Numbered from the stretch's first letter, positions 15,552 to 26,303 are shown. The stretch is 57,709 nucleotides of DNA from an uncultured Clostridia bacterium (GCA_945965275.1 CAMFNB010000003.1:1-57709), one strand, 5' to 3'. Translations and numbers: made by a program. Notes: generated by a model from the letters alone, not told the origin.

Positions 15552-17315
15552 ATGGACAGTAGTATTGTTGAATTTGTCAAAGAGACCGTCAACACGGAAG
15601 CCTTTGGCATATGGTTCCTGATCGGAGCCGCATTGGTATTCTTTATGCAGGCCGGATTTGCAATGGTTGAAACCGGTTTCACCAGAGCAAAGAATGCCGG
15701 AAATATTATCATGAAGAACCTTATGGACTTCTGTATCGGTACTGTTGTATTCGTGTTACTCGGATTCAGCTTAATGATGTCAGAGGACTATGTGATGGGA
15801 TTGTTCGGTGTTCCGAATCTCAAGATACTTACCGATTTCAAGGGATTCCTTGATGCAGGAATGGCTCCTTCATTCGTATTTAACCTTGTGTTCTGTGCAA
15901 CAGCAGCAACTATTGTATCAGGTGCAATGGCTGAGAGAACAAAGTTCATTTCATACTGTATTTATTCAGGTGTAATTTCTTTATTCGTTTATCCTATTGA
16001 AGCCGGTTGGGTTTGGAACTCACAGGGCTGGCTTGCACAGATGGGATTCCACGATTTTGCAGGTTCCGCAGCAATCCATTCAGTTGGTGGTATATCCGCA
16101 TTAATCGGTGCCATCATCTTAGGACCAAGACTTGGTAAGTATGTTAAAGATAAATCAGGCAAAGTTAAGAAGGTTAATGCTATCCAGGGTCACTCAGTAA
16201 CTCTCGGTGCACTCGGATGCTTCATCCTCTGGTTCGGCTGGTACGGTTTCAACGGTGCAGCTGCATGGGACGGTCCTTCACTTGCATCAATCTTCCTTAC
16301 AACAACAATTGCTCCGGCAGTTGCAACAGTAGTAACGATGGTATTTACCTGGATAAAGAACGGCAAGCCGGATGTATCAATGTGTTTGAATGCTTCTCTT
16401 GCAGGTCTTGTAGGTATTACAGCCGGTTGTGATGCATTAGATGCAGTCGGTTCAATAGTTGTAGGTATTGTTTCAGGTATTTTAGTAGTCGTAGTAGTAG
16501 AAGTGCTCGACCTTAAGCTCCACATTGACGACCCTGTCGGTGCAGTTGGTGTTCACCTTGCAAACGGTGTTTGGGGAACAATCGCAGTTGGTCTTTTAGC
16601 AAACCCAAATGCTCCGGCAGGACTTGAAGGCTTGTTCTACACAGGCAGCTTCAAATTACTCGGAATCCAGGCTCTCGGAATTGTTGCTATCCTTGCCTGG
16701 ACAGCAGTATTCATGATTCTTACATTCACAATTCTTAAAAAGACAATTGGTCTTCGTGCTTCACCTGAAGAAGAAATCAAAGGTCTTGATGTTACTGAAC
16801 ACGGTCTTCCGAGTGCGTATGCAGACTTCATGCCAAAGATCGAAAGTCTTGACTACGGTTATGAGTCAGCAGTTGCGGTTACAGGTGAGACTCCTGTAGC
16901 AGAGGCAATTCCGGTTAAGAAAGTGCCTACATTCGACGCTGATGACGGAACACCTAAGTTCACAAAGGTTGAAATCATATGTAAAGAATCAAGATTTGAA
17001 ACTCTTAAGACAGCAATGATGGATATCGGTATCACAGGTATGACGGTATCACATGTATTAGGTTGCGGCGTTCAGAAAGGACAGCCTGAGTTCTACCGAG
17101 GCGTACAGGTTGAAGCTAACCTGCTTCCGAAGATTCAGGTTGACATAGTAGTAAGTAAAGTTCCGGTTAGGAATGTTATTGAGACAGCTAAAAAGGCTCT
17201 TTATACAGGCCATATCGGAGACGGTAAAATATTCGTTTACGATGTAGAGAACGTAGTTAAGGTTCGTACAGGCGAAGAAGGCTACGATGCTCTGCAGGAT
17301 GCAGAAGAATCGTAA
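15552..17315 (+). CDS. amt: ammonium transporter fused to a C-terminal PII signal domain
   Basis: Residues 1-400 are an Amt/Rh channel with about eleven membrane segments. The pore twin histidines are His214 (GHSVTLGALGCF...WYGFNG) and His335 (VGVHLANGVWGT). After a cytoplasmic linker, residues 470-580 form a PII/GlnB domain (FTKVEIICKESRFETLKTAM) with a T-loop KGQPEFYRGVQVEANLLPK including Tyr515, followed by the usual HIGDGKIFVYDVENVVKVRTGE end. In other bacteria GlnK is a separate protein that plugs Amt; here it is tethered, a fusion known from some Clostridia. The gene lies 16 bases after glnN and 45 before asnB. Confidence 0.94.
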   Translation: MDSSIVEFVKETVNTEAFGIWFLIGAALVFFMQAGFAMVETGFTRAKNAGNIIMKNLMDFCIGTVVFVLLGFSLMMSEDYVMGLFGVPNLKILTDFKGFLDAGMAPSFVFNLVFCATAATIVSGAMAERTKFISYCIYSGVISLFVYPIEAGWVWNSQGWLAQMGFHDFAGSAAIHSVGGISALIGAIILGPRLGKYVKDKSGKVKKVNAIQGHSVTLGALGCFILWFGWYGFNGAAAWDGPSLASIFLTTTIAPAVATVVTMVFTWIKNGKPDVSMCLNASLAGLVGITAGCDALDAVGSIVVGIVSGILVVVVVEVLDLKLHIDDPVGAVGVHLANGVWGTIAVGLLANPNAPAGLEGLFYTGSFKLLGIQALGIVAILAWTAVFMILTFTILKKTIGLRASPEEEIKGLDVTEHGLPSAYADFMPKIESLDYGYESAVAVTGETPVAEAIPVKKVPTFDADDGTPKFTKVEIICKESRFETLKTAMMDIGITGMTVSHVLGCGVQKGQPEFYRGVQVEANLLPKIQVDIVVSKVPVRNVIETAKKALYTGHIGDGKIFVYDVENVVKVRTGEEGYDALQDAEES

Positions 17316-17360
17316 AACTGTAAAAAACAGATTTTACTTAAGTAATGGGAGGTAAACCCG

Positions 17361-18944
17361 ATGTGTTCTATTATGGGTTATTGTGGTGAGACATATTCAC
17401 CGGAAAAATTTCAGGAAGGCTTCGAAAAAACAGTATCAAGGGGTCCGGACGACAGCAGAATTGTCAATACGGGTAACGGATTACTGGGATTCCACCGCCT
17501 GGCTATAATGGGCTTGACTGATTCGGGTATGCAGCCCTTCAGACTCGGCGACAGTTACATTGTATGTAACGGAGAAATCTACGGGTTTGAACCGGTAAAA
17601 AAGCAACTCATGAAAATGGGTTACTCATTTTCAAGTGATTCTGATTGTGAGATCCTCCTGCCGCTGTACAAAGAATTCGGAACAGGTATGTTCAAAATGC
17701 TCGATGCCGAATTCGCGTGCATCATCTATGACGGTGAAACACAGGAGTATATTGCGGCAAGAGATCCTATCGGAATTCGTCCTTTATATTACGGCTATGA
17801 CGAAGACGGAACAATAGTATTCGCAAGTGAGGCAAAGAACCTCATTGGTATCTGTAAAAAAGTGATGCCCTTTCCCCCGGGACATTTTTACAAAGATGGT
17901 GAATTTGTTTCATATTGCGATATTGCAGATGTTCCGAAAGTCATTTCTGACGACCTCGAAACTGCCTGCGGTCATATCAGAGAAAAGCTTATAAAGGGCG
18001 TGGAGAAGAGACTTGTGGCAGATGCCAAGGTCGGTTTCCTTCTTTCCGGCGGTCTTGATTCATCTCTTGTTTGTGCTATTGCAGCAAAAAGATCCGAAAC
18101 TCCGATAAGGACCTTTGCAATTGGTATGAGTGAGGATGCAATTGACTTAAGATACGCAAAGCAGGTTGCGGACTATATCGGAAGTGATCATCAGGAGATT
18201 TACATGACACCTGAGCTGGTTATTTCCTCACTTGAAGAAGTAATTAAAATCCTCGGCACATTCGATATCACAACTATCCGTGCCAGCATGGGAATGTATC
18301 TGATTTGCAAAGCAATCCACGAGCAAACAGATGTCAGAGTACTTCTTACAGGTGAAATATCCGATGAGATTTTCGGATATAAATATACTGATTTCGCACC
18401 TTCAGCCGATGCGTTCCAAAAAGAATCACAAAAAAGAGTACGTGAGCTTCACATGTATGATGTGCTTCGTGCCGATCGTTGCATATCAGTAAACTCTCTC
18501 GAAGCGAGAGTTCCGTTCGGTGATCTTGACTTTGTAAGATATGTTATGTCACTTGATCCGGAACTTAAAATCAACAAGTACGGAAAAGGCAAGTATCTGC
18601 TCAGACATGCCTTTGAAGACGGCGATTTTCTTCCTGAGAGTATCCTTTGGCGTGAGAAAGCAGCATTCTCCGATGCTGTTGGTCACTCCATGGTGGACTA
18701 CCTTAAAGAGTATGCTGAATCCAAATATACGGATGAGGAATTTGAAACTCTGAAAGGCAAGTACACACATGCGGCACCTTTCACAAAGGAGTCGCTTCTG
18801 TATCGTGAGATCTTTGAAAAATACTATCCTGACCAAGGGGATATGGTTGTAGATTTCTGGATGCCGAACAAGGAATGGGAGGGCTGTGATGTTAACGATC
18901 CGTCAGCCAGAGTTCTCTCAAACTACGGAGACAGCGGCAAATAA
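17361..18944 (+). CDS. asnB: asparagine synthetase B (glutamine-hydrolysing)
   Basis: The 527-residue enzyme begins MCSIMGYCG, so Cys2 is the N-terminal nucleophile of the glutaminase domain (about 1-190). The synthetase domain has the PP-loop SGGLDSSLV. It amidates aspartate using glutamine and ATP. GEISDEIFGYKYTDFAPS and RADRCISVNSLEARVPFGD are typical AsnB segments. It is the third gene of the glnN-amt-asnB unit, with ribosome binding site GGGAGGT. No terminator is obvious between it and the purA promoter. Confidence 0.95.
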   Translation: MCSIMGYCGETYSPEKFQEGFEKTVSRGPDDSRIVNTGNGLLGFHRLAIMGLTDSGMQPFRLGDSYIVCNGEIYGFEPVKKQLMKMGYSFSSDSDCEILLPLYKEFGTGMFKMLDAEFACIIYDGETQEYIAARDPIGIRPLYYGYDEDGTIVFASEAKNLIGICKKVMPFPPGHFYKDGEFVSYCDIADVPKVISDDLETACGHIREKLIKGVEKRLVADAKVGFLLSGGLDSSLVCAIAAKRSETPIRTFAIGMSEDAIDLRYAKQVADYIGSDHQEIYMTPELVISSLEEVIKILGTFDITTIRASMGMYLICKAIHEQTDVRVLLTGEISDEIFGYKYTDFAPSADAFQKESQKRVRELHMYDVLRADRCISVNSLEARVPFGDLDFVRYVMSLDPELKINKYGKGKYLLRHAFEDGDFLPESILWREKAAFSDAVGHSMVDYLKEYAESKYTDEEFETLKGKYTHAAPFTKESLLYREIFEKYYPDQGDMVVDFWMPNKEWEGCDVNDPSARVLSNYGDSGK

Positions 18945-18983
18945 TTATATAATTATTATAGTAGGAAACAGAGTTCTGTTTTA

Positions 18984-19012
18984 TTGACAACCGGACCCGA
19001 AAGTAGTATAGT
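18984..19012 (+). promoter_or_regulatory. promoter of the purA transcript
   Basis: TTGACA (18984-18989), 17-base spacer, TATAGT (19007-19012). Transcription should begin near 19019, just ahead of the leader box. Confidence 0.8.
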
Positions 19013-19025
19013 TATACACCAGTGG

Positions 19026-19078
19026 GGCAATGGCGTCTTTAGGTAATTTTCTTGAAGTGTCGTTGCCTTAATTTCTTT
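19026..19078 (+). promoter_or_regulatory. purA leader hairpin carrying the glnN-type box
   Basis: GGCAATGGCGTCTTT (19026-19040) is identical over 15 bases to the start of glnN leader hairpin 1 and sits at the same distance (about 13 bases) from its -10. GGCAA (19026-19030) pairs with TTGCC (19063-19067), with a long imperfect stem inside, followed by TTAATTTCTTTA. It may act as a weak or regulated terminator. Confidence 0.65.
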
Positions 19079-19120
19079 ACAAAAGTCTAATAGCAATAAT
19101 GTTTCGCGGAGGAAAATATA

Positions 19121-20395
19121 ATGAGTAATTGTGCTATTGTAGGAATTAACTGGGGCGATGAAGGTAAAGGCAGAATGGTAGACCTTCTTACAGAGGAATA
19201 CGACATAGTAGTTCGTTTCCAGGGCGGCGGAAATGCAGGACATACCGTAATCAATGAATTCGGTAACTTCGCACTCCATCTTTTACCGTCAGGTATTTTC
19301 AGAAAAGAAGTTGTTAACATTCTCGGCAACGGCGTGGCTGTTGACCCGGAAAACCTTTATTCAGAAATTCAGGGTGTTGTTTCACAGGGAGTAAGCATCA
19401 CACCTGAGAATCTTAAAATCAGTGATCGCGCTTCACTCGTAATTCCATGGCACAGAGACCTGGACGGACTTGAAGAAGCAAGACTTGCAGACAAAAAGTT
19501 CGGTTCCACAAAGCAGGGTATCGCACCTTTCTACTCAGACAAATATCAAAAGAAAACAATCCTCGCAGGCGAGTTATTATATCCTGACCACTTAAGAGCA
19601 CATCTTAAGGACATTATGGAATGGAAAAACCTCACACTTCAAAATGTATACGGAGCGGAACCATACACAATGGAAATGCTTGAACAGTGGATTCAGGAAT
19701 CATGTGAGAAAATCAAGCCGTTTGTATGCAACACAACAGCATTCTTAAGAGACGCAAAGAAAAACGGCAAGAAGATTATGTTCGAGGCACAGCTCGGTTC
19801 ATTAAGAGACCTTGACTATGGTATCCATCCATATACAACATCTTCAAACACAACAGCTGCTTATGCTCCGGTAGGTTCAGGTCTTCCGGGTGCTAAGATT
19901 GATAAAATCGTCGGCGTTGTAAAAGCTTACTCAACATGTGTAGGCGAAGGACCTTTCGTTTGTGAAATGTTCGGTGACGAAGCTGAAGAACTCCGCAAAG
20001 CCGGCTTTGAATACGGTGCTAAGACAGGCAGACCGAGAAGAGTAGGACCTATCGATATCGTTGCAACAAGATACGGTGTTGAAGTTCAGGCCGCAACAGA
20101 AATTGCTCTTACAAAGCTTGACGTATTAAGTTATATGGACAAGATTCCTGTATGTACAAGGTACGAATTAAACGGTGAACTTACAGACGAGTTCCCGTTC
20201 CCGGTTGCACTCAATGATGCAAAGCCTGTTATTGAATACTTTGACGGTTGGAAGACAGATATTTCAGGAATCAGAAAATGGGAAGATCTTCCTGAAGCAG
20301 CACAGAAATATGTTGAATACATAGAAAAAGAAATCGGCTGCTACATCAAGTATGTTTCCGTAGGACCTGAGAGAGACAGCATTATCATAAGATAA
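19121..20395 (+). CDS. purA: adenylosuccinate synthetase
   Basis: The 424-residue protein joins IMP and aspartate with GTP to give adenylosuccinate, the first committed step to AMP. The N-terminal P-loop GINWGDEGKGRMVDLL, NAGHTV, and the later TGRPRRVGPIDIVATRYG region are diagnostic. Length matches the family. It is the first gene of purA-purB-guaA-pyrG-dapL and is followed by purB after 15 bases. Its leader box links it to the neighbouring nitrogen genes; aspartate and glutamine economy is the plausible reason. Confidence 0.97.
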   Translation: MSNCAIVGINWGDEGKGRMVDLLTEEYDIVVRFQGGGNAGHTVINEFGNFALHLLPSGIFRKEVVNILGNGVAVDPENLYSEIQGVVSQGVSITPENLKISDRASLVIPWHRDLDGLEEARLADKKFGSTKQGIAPFYSDKYQKKTILAGELLYPDHLRAHLKDIMEWKNLTLQNVYGAEPYTMEMLEQWIQESCEKIKPFVCNTTAFLRDAKKNGKKIMFEAQLGSLRDLDYGIHPYTTSSNTTAAYAPVGSGLPGAKIDKIVGVVKAYSTCVGEGPFVCEMFGDEAEELRKAGFEYGAKTGRPRRVGPIDIVATRYGVEVQAATEIALTKLDVLSYMDKIPVCTRYELNGELTDEFPFPVALNDAKPVIEYFDGWKTDISGIRKWEDLPEAAQKYVEYIEKEIGCYIKYVSVGPERDSIIIR

Positions 20396-20410
20396 TCGGG
20401 GGACAGTTAA

Positions 20411-21826
20411 ATGACAAACAAGTACGAATCACCTTTGTCTTCAAGATATGCCTCTGAATACATGCTTGGTCTTTTCTCCTCTGATACCCGTTATCAGACA
20501 TGGAGAAAGCTTTGGGTTTCACTTGCAAAAGCAGAAATGTCACTCGGACTTCCGATTACGGAAGAGCAGGTTAAAGAGCTTGAAGATAATATAACAAACA
20601 TAGATTATGATTGTGTTGCAAAGCGTGAGCACGAAGTAAGACATGATGTAATGGCACATGTATATGCTTACGGCAAGGTTGCACCGAAGGCAGCAGGAAT
20701 CATTCACTTAGGTGCCACAAGCTGTTACGTAACAGACAATGCTGATCTCGTAATTTACAAGGATGCTCTTTTATATATCCGTAAAATGATTCAGGGTGTA
20801 ATAGCAAATCTCTGTAATTTCGCAGATAAATACAAGGATATGCCGACTTTGGGCTACACACATTATCAGCCTGCACAGCTTGTAACCGTAGGTAAGCGTG
20901 CAACATTATGGATTCAGGACTTTGTATCTGATTTAAGAGATGTTGACTATGTAATCAGCACTCTTAAATTCCTGGGATGCAGAGGAACAACCGGAACAGA
21001 AGCAAGCTTCATGAAACTCTTTGACGGAGATGAGTCAAAGATTGATAAGATGAACGAAATGATTGCACATGACTTCGGCTTCGATGAATGCTTCGATGTA
21101 TGCGGACAGACATACCCCCGTAAGACAGACAGCGTTATTTTAAATGTGCTTTCTTCAGTTGCACAGAGCTGCTACAGAATGGCAAATGACATCAGACTTC
21201 TTCAGCATGACAGACAGGTTGAAGAACCTTTTGAAAAGAGTCAGATCGGATCTTCTGCAATGGCATACAAGAGAAATCCGATGAGAAGTGAAAGAATATG
21301 TTCACTTGCACGTTATCTTATGGCTGATGCACAGAATGCAGCAATGACAGCTTCAGTACAGTGGCTTGAGAGAACACTTGATGACTCAGCTAACAGAAGA
21401 ATTTCCCTTCCTGAAGGGTTCCTTTGCGCAGATGCCATTTTAAGACTTGCACAGAATGTCACAGACGGCATGCATGTAAATGACAAAATTGTTGAGAAGA
21501 CAGTTAAAACATATCTCCCGTTCATGGCAACAGAAAATCTTATGATGGAAGCCGTTAAACGCGGCGGCGACAGACAGCAGATTCATGAAATCATCCGTGA
21601 GTGCTCAATGGAAGCCACAGCCAAGATGAAGAACGGAGAGGAATGCGACCTTCTCGAGAGATTATCTGCGAAGCCGGAATTCGGACTTACACTTGAGGAA
21701 ATGAATCAGTTACTCACTCCTTCAATGTATATCGGAAGATGCTCTGAGCAGGTAACAAAATATATCGAAAAAATCAAACCTCTTTTGGTCGGATACGAAG
21801 CAAAGTCGGCTGAAATCAATTTGTAA
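20411..21826 (+). CDS. purB: adenylosuccinate lyase
   Basis: The 471-residue member of the fumarase/aspartase superfamily splits adenylosuccinate to AMP and fumarate, and acts on SAICAR in the de novo pathway. The signature GSSAMAYKRNPMRSE is present, as are TSCYVTDNADLV and GYTHYQPAQLVTVGKR (catalytic His in TLGYTHYQ). It directly follows purA, giving both steps from IMP to AMP. Ribosome binding site GGGGGAC precedes the ATG. Confidence 0.96.
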   Translation: MTNKYESPLSSRYASEYMLGLFSSDTRYQTWRKLWVSLAKAEMSLGLPITEEQVKELEDNITNIDYDCVAKREHEVRHDVMAHVYAYGKVAPKAAGIIHLGATSCYVTDNADLVIYKDALLYIRKMIQGVIANLCNFADKYKDMPTLGYTHYQPAQLVTVGKRATLWIQDFVSDLRDVDYVISTLKFLGCRGTTGTEASFMKLFDGDESKIDKMNEMIAHDFGFDECFDVCGQTYPRKTDSVILNVLSSVAQSCYRMANDIRLLQHDRQVEEPFEKSQIGSSAMAYKRNPMRSERICSLARYLMADAQNAAMTASVQWLERTLDDSANRRISLPEGFLCADAILRLAQNVTDGMHVNDKIVEKTVKTYLPFMATENLMMEAVKRGGDRQQIHEIIRECSMEATAKMKNGEECDLLERLSAKPEFGLTLEEMNQLLTPSMYIGRCSEQVTKYIEKIKPLLVGYEAKSAEINL

Positions 21827-21849
21827 GTTATATTATGAGGTAAATCAAG

Positions 21850-23382
21850 GTGGATAAAATACTCGTTTTGGATTTTGGCGGTCAGTACAATCAGCTGATA
21901 GCCAGAAGAGTTCGTGCTAATCAAGTTTACGCAGAAATACTGCCATATAATAAGATTTCGACACAGGAAATTAAAGACAAAGGATACAAAGGAATCATTT
22001 TTACCGGCGGTCCTAACAGTGTATATGATGAGAAATCTCCGCATTTCAATCCTGATATTCTGGATGCGGGAATTCCGATTCTCGGCATTTGCTACGGCGA
22101 TCAGCTCATGGCATATATGGCGAAGGGAGAAATCACTTCTGCAGAAAACAGCAGCGAATACGGTAAAACAATTCTTTTTACAGAGAAAAATGTTCTGTTC
22201 GAAGACGTTGCAGAGAAAAGCATTTGCTGGATGAGTCACACGGATTTCATTAAACAGGCTCCGGAAGGCTTCAGAATCATTGCTCACACAGAGAAGTGTC
22301 CCTGTGCGGCAATGTGCGATGAGAGCAGAAAACTCTACGGTGTTCAGTTCCATCCTGAGGTAACTCATACAGAATTCGGAAGCGAAATTTTACGTAATTT
22401 CATTTTTAAGGTTTGTGAATGTAAACAAGACTGGAAGATGTCCGACTTCGTGGAAACTTCAGTCAATAAATATAAAGAAGAGCTTGCCGGTAAAAAGGTA
22501 TTGCTCGCACTTTCAGGCGGTGTGGATTCATCAGTTGCAGCTGTTCTTTTGAACAAGGCAATCGGTGACCGTCTTGTTTGTGTATTCGTAGATCATGGTT
22601 TGCTCAGAAAAGACGAAGGCGATTTCGTTGAGAAAACATTCGGACACGGATTCGGAATAAATCTTATCAGAGTAAACGCACAGGAAAGATTTTTATCTAA
22701 ACTCGAAGGCGTTACAGAGCCTGAGAAGAAGAGAAAAATAATCGGCGAAGAATTCATCAGGGTATTTGAAGAAGAAGCCAAGAAGCTGGGCAAAATTGAT
22801 GTCCTGGTTCAGGGAACAATCTATCCTGATGTAATTGAAAGCGGAAAAGGGGATTCCGCTGTAATTAAGAGCCATCATAACGTCGGAGGACTTCCTTCTG
22901 TAATTTCATTTGAGCAGATCGTTGAACCTTTAAGAGACCTTTTCAAGGATGAGGTTCGCGAAGTGGGAACACAGCTGGGTATTCCTCATGAACTTGTATG
23001 GAGACAGCCTTTCCCGGGTCCGGGACTGGCGGTTCGTGTCATCGGAGAAATCACGAAAGAAAAACTTGATATGTTGCGTGAGGCAGACGCAATCTTCCGT
23101 GAGGAAGTAATCAATAACGGACTTGAGCAAAGCACTAATCAGTATTTTGCGGTAATTACCAATACACGCTCAGTAGGTGTAATGGGTGACGCAAGAACTT
23201 ATGGTTATACGGTTGTGCTCAGAGCTGTTACGACAGATGATTTCATGACAGCAGAGTGGACTCGCATACCATTTGAAGTTCTTGGAGAAGCAAGCAGAAG
23301 AATAACAAATGAAGTTAAGGGCATTACGAGAGTAGTTTACGATATTACCTCTAAGCCGCCCGCAACTGTAGAATGGGAGTAA
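21850..23382 (+). CDS. guaA: GMP synthase (glutamine-hydrolysing)
   Basis: The 510-residue two-domain protein converts XMP to GMP. The N-terminal class I glutaminase has the nucleophile motif [10 protein letters not shown] and [10 protein letters not shown]. The ATP pyrophosphatase domain has the PP-loop [12 protein letters not shown], and the C-terminal dimerisation domain ends with [12 protein letters not shown] as in most GuaA. The start codon is GTG with GAGG 9 bases upstream; no suitable ATG exists. It is 23 bases after purB, so AMP and GMP branches are co-expressed. Confidence 0.96.
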   Translation: MDKILVLDFGGQYNQLIARRVRANQVYAEILPYNKISTQEIKDKGYKGIIFTGGPNSVYDEKSPHFNPDILDAGIPILGICYGDQLMAYMAKGEITSAENSSEYGKTILFTEKNVLFEDVAEKSICWMSHTDFIKQAPEGFRIIAHTEKCPCAAMCDESRKLYGVQFHPEVTHTEFGSEILRNFIFKVCECKQDWKMSDFVETSVNKYKEELAGKKVLLALSGGVDSSVAAVLLNKAIGDRLVCVFVDHGLLRKDEGDFVEKTFGHGFGINLIRVNAQERFLSKLEGVTEPEKKRKIIGEEFIRVFEEEAKKLGKIDVLVQGTIYPDVIESGKGDSAVIKSHHNVGGLPSVISFEQIVEPLRDLFKDEVREVGTQLGIPHELVWRQPFPGPGLAVRVIGEITKEKLDMLREADAIFREEVINNGLEQSTNQYFAVITNTRSVGVMGDARTYGYTVVLRAVTTDDFMTAEWTRIPFEVLGEASRRITNEVKGITRVVYDITSKPPATVEWE

Positions 23383-23388
23383 TCTAAA

Positions 23389-24996
23389 ATGACAAAGTAT
23401 ATATTCGTAACCGGAGGCGTAGTATCAGGCCTCGGTAAAGGCATTACGGCAGCTTCACTGGGAAGACTGCTTAAAGCTCGTGGTTTAAAAGTAGCAGCAC
23501 AAAAGCTTGACCCGTACATCAATGTAGACCCGGGAACAATGAGCCCATATCAGCACGGAGAAGTTTATGTAACTGAAGACGGTGCTGAAACGGACCTTGA
23601 CCTCGGTCACTACGAGCGTTTTATCGATGAAAACTTAAACAAATATTCAAACCTTACAACCGGCAAGGTTTATTGGAATGTACTTAACAAAGAGAGAAAG
23701 GGAGAATACCTTGGTTCAACAGTGCAGGTAATTCCCCATATTACTGATGAAATCAAAGCTTTTGTTTACAGTGTCGGTAAAAAGACAGATGCCGACGTTG
23801 TTATCACTGAAATCGGCGGTACAATCGGTGACATCGAATCACAGCCGTTCCTTGAAGCAGTTCGTCAGGTTTCTCTTGAAGTGGGCAGAGAAAACAGCCT
23901 CTTCATTCACGTAACTCTTGTACCGTTCTTAAGCGGTTCGGATGAACACAAATCAAAGCCTACACAGCACTCTGTAAAAGAGCTGCTCGGTATGGGTATT
24001 AACCCTAATATTATTGTGCTTCGATGCGACAGACCTCTTGAAGATTCAATCTTCAAAAAGATTGCTTTATTCTGTAACGTTAAGCAGGATTGTGTAATAG
24101 AGAACATCACATTGCCGAACCTTTATGAGGCTCCGCTTATGCTTGAAAGAGCAAACTTCTCTGACGTTGTATGCAGAGAACTCAACATTGATGCTCCGAA
24201 ACCTGATCTTGCCGAATGGACAGAGCTTGTGGAAGCAATCAATTCACGTACTGACATCGTGAAAATCGGCCTTGTCGGAAAGTATGTAGAACTTCATGAC
24301 GCATATCTTTCAGTTGCTGAAGCTTTGAGACATGCCGGATATGTGCACAATGCACATGTTGATATAAAATGGATTGACTCAGAAGAAATCAATGAAACAA
24401 ATGTTGCAGAAGCTCTTGCGGGACTTGACGGCATTATTGTGCCCGGCGGCTTCGGCAGCAGAGGCATTGAAGGAATGATTACTTCTGTAAAATATGCAAG
24501 AGAAAATAAACTTCCTCTGTTTGGCATCTGTCTCGGAATGCAGATTGCCGTTATCGAATACACAAGAAACGTTCTCGGAATAAAGGACGCAAACTCAGGC
24601 GAGTTCGATGAACAGTGCAAGAACAAAGTCATTGACTTTATGCCGGGACAAAGTGATGACATTGATAAGGGCGGTACGCTCAGACTCGGTGCTTATCCTT
24701 GTGTAATCAAAGAAGGAACAAAGATGAAGGAGTGCTACGGCCAGTCTGAAATCAGTGAAAGACACAGACACAGATATGAGTTTAATAACGATTATCGCGA
24801 TGCTCTTGAAAAGGCAGGTCTCACTTTGAGCGGCATGTCACCTGACGGCAACCTTGTCGAAACAGTGGAACTTACTGACAGAGACTTCTATGTGGGCGTA
24901 CAGTACCATCCTGAATTTAAGAGCAGACCTAACCGTGCTCATCCTTTATTCAGAGGATTTATCGGTGCAGCATTAAAGCACGCAAAAGGAGAATAA
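23389..24996 (+). CDS. pyrG: CTP synthase
   Basis: The 535-residue enzyme aminates UTP to CTP with glutamine and ATP. The N-terminal amidoligase domain starts [23 protein letters not shown] with its P-loop. The C-terminal class I glutaminase has [13 protein letters not shown] and [11 protein letters not shown]. Length matches the family (530-550). It starts 6 bases after guaA and is followed by dapL after one base. With AsnB, GuaA, PyrG and the GOGAT glutaminase, the region is rich in glutamine-consuming enzymes. Confidence 0.97.
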   Translation: MTKYIFVTGGVVSGLGKGITAASLGRLLKARGLKVAAQKLDPYINVDPGTMSPYQHGEVYVTEDGAETDLDLGHYERFIDENLNKYSNLTTGKVYWNVLNKERKGEYLGSTVQVIPHITDEIKAFVYSVGKKTDADVVITEIGGTIGDIESQPFLEAVRQVSLEVGRENSLFIHVTLVPFLSGSDEHKSKPTQHSVKELLGMGINPNIIVLRCDRPLEDSIFKKIALFCNVKQDCVIENITLPNLYEAPLMLERANFSDVVCRELNIDAPKPDLAEWTELVEAINSRTDIVKIGLVGKYVELHDAYLSVAEALRHAGYVHNAHVDIKWIDSEEINETNVAEALAGLDGIIVPGGFGSRGIEGMITSVKYARENKLPLFGICLGMQIAVIEYTRNVLGIKDANSGEFDEQCKNKVIDFMPGQSDDIDKGGTLRLGAYPCVIKEGTKMKECYGQSEISERHRHRYEFNNDYRDALEKAGLTLSGMSPDGNLVETVELTDRDFYVGVQYHPEFKSRPNRAHPLFRGFIGAALKHAKGE

Positions 24997-24997
24997 T

Positions 24998-26182
24998 ATG
25001 GTAAAGCCAAACGAGAACTACGGTAAATTAAAAGAATCATATCTTTTTGCAGGTATTGCAAAGAAAACAAAACAGTACCTTGAGGAACACCCCGACAAGC
25101 ACCTTTACAGAATGGGTATCGGCGATGTATCTCTTCCTCTTTGTCAGGCAGTAATCGATGCACTTCATGAGGGTGTTAAAGATCAGGCGGTAAAAGAAAG
25201 TTTCCACGGATATATGCCGGAATGCGGAGAGATGTTTCTTCGCGAAGCAATTTGCAGACATTATGCAACAAGAGGCGTAACACTTGAAGACGATGAAGTG
25301 TTTGTTTCAAGCGGTGCAAAGGATGATCTTGCAGACATTCTTGACATGTTTGACGTAAGCAACAAGATTCTTGTTACAGAACCAGCATATCCTGCATATG
25401 TCGATGCAAACATAATGGACGGAAGAGAAATCCTCCATCTTAATTCGGGAATTGATGACGGCTTTTTACCGGTTCCCAGTGAAGATACAAAGGGTGATAT
25501 CATATATATCTGTTCGCCTAATAACCCCACAGGAGCAACCTATGACAGGGAAAAACTTAAGGTTTGGGTTGATTTCGCAAACAAAAATGAATCAATCATC
25601 TTCTTTGACGCTGCATATGAAGCATTTATCGAAGAAGAAGGAATTCCGCACAGTATCTATGAAATTGAGGGCGCTGAAACATGTGCAGTTGAAATCTGTT
25701 CTCTTTCAAAGACAGCCGGCTTCACAGGTACAAGACTCGGATATACAATCGTTCCGAAGAAGCTTAACAGAGGCGGCGTAAACCTCAATAAAATGTGGGT
25801 AAGAAACAGAACAACAAAGACAAACGGAGTTTCTTACATTTTACAGAAGGGCGCTGCTGCAGTGTTCACTCCTGAGGGACAAAAGCAGATTTATGAGAAT
25901 ATTGCAGTATATAAAAACAATGCAAAGGTTCTTATGAAAGCATTTGACGAGCTTGATATCTGGTACTGCGGCGGTAAAAATGCTCCGTATATTTGGATCA
26001 AGTGTCCGAATAATATGGGAAGTTGGGAATTCTTCGACTATCTTTTAAATGAGATTCAGGTTGTGGGAACTCCGGGAGAAGGCTTCGGAGCATGCGGAGA
26101 AGGATATTTCAGATTCTCAACATTCGGAAGTCCCGAGGATACAGTGGAAGCCGCTAAGAGAATGGTTGAACTTCTAAGGTAA
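24998..26182 (+). CDS. dapL: LL-diaminopimelate aminotransferase
   Basis: The 394-residue PLP enzyme converts tetrahydrodipicolinate directly to LL-diaminopimelate using glutamate, bypassing the succinylase branch of lysine and peptidoglycan precursor synthesis. The start VKPNENYGKLKESYLFAGIA, the motif SPNNPTGATYDREKL, and the PLP-lysine segment SLSKTAGFTGTRLGYT are typical of DapL, including its clade-specific N-terminus. It is the last gene of the purA operon and ends at a strong terminator. Confidence 0.94.
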   Translation: MVKPNENYGKLKESYLFAGIAKKTKQYLEEHPDKHLYRMGIGDVSLPLCQAVIDALHEGVKDQAVKESFHGYMPECGEMFLREAICRHYATRGVTLEDDEVFVSSGAKDDLADILDMFDVSNKILVTEPAYPAYVDANIMDGREILHLNSGIDDGFLPVPSEDTKGDIIYICSPNNPTGATYDREKLKVWVDFANKNESIIFFDAAYEAFIEEEGIPHSIYEIEGAETCAVEICSLSKTAGFTGTRLGYTIVPKKLNRGGVNLNKMWVRNRTTKTNGVSYILQKGAAAVFTPEGQKQIYENIAVYKNNAKVLMKAFDELDIWYCGGKNAPYIWIKCPNNMGSWEFFDYLLNEIQVVGTPGEGFGACGEGYFRFSTFGSPEDTVEAAKRMVELLR

Positions 26183-26200
26183 GACAAAAGGAAGTACAAA

Positions 26201-26231
26201 GAAAGCCGATTCAAAAAAGAGTCGGCTTTTC
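26201..26231 (+). terminator. rho-independent terminator after dapL
   Basis: AAAGCCGA (26202-26209) pairs with TCGGCTTT (26222-26229), then TTC. Confidence 0.85.
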
Positions 26232-26303
26232 TTGTTGCTTTAATATTAAATATAGTATAAAATTACTATATATACATTACTAAAGATAAAGGAAAATGAT
26301 TTT

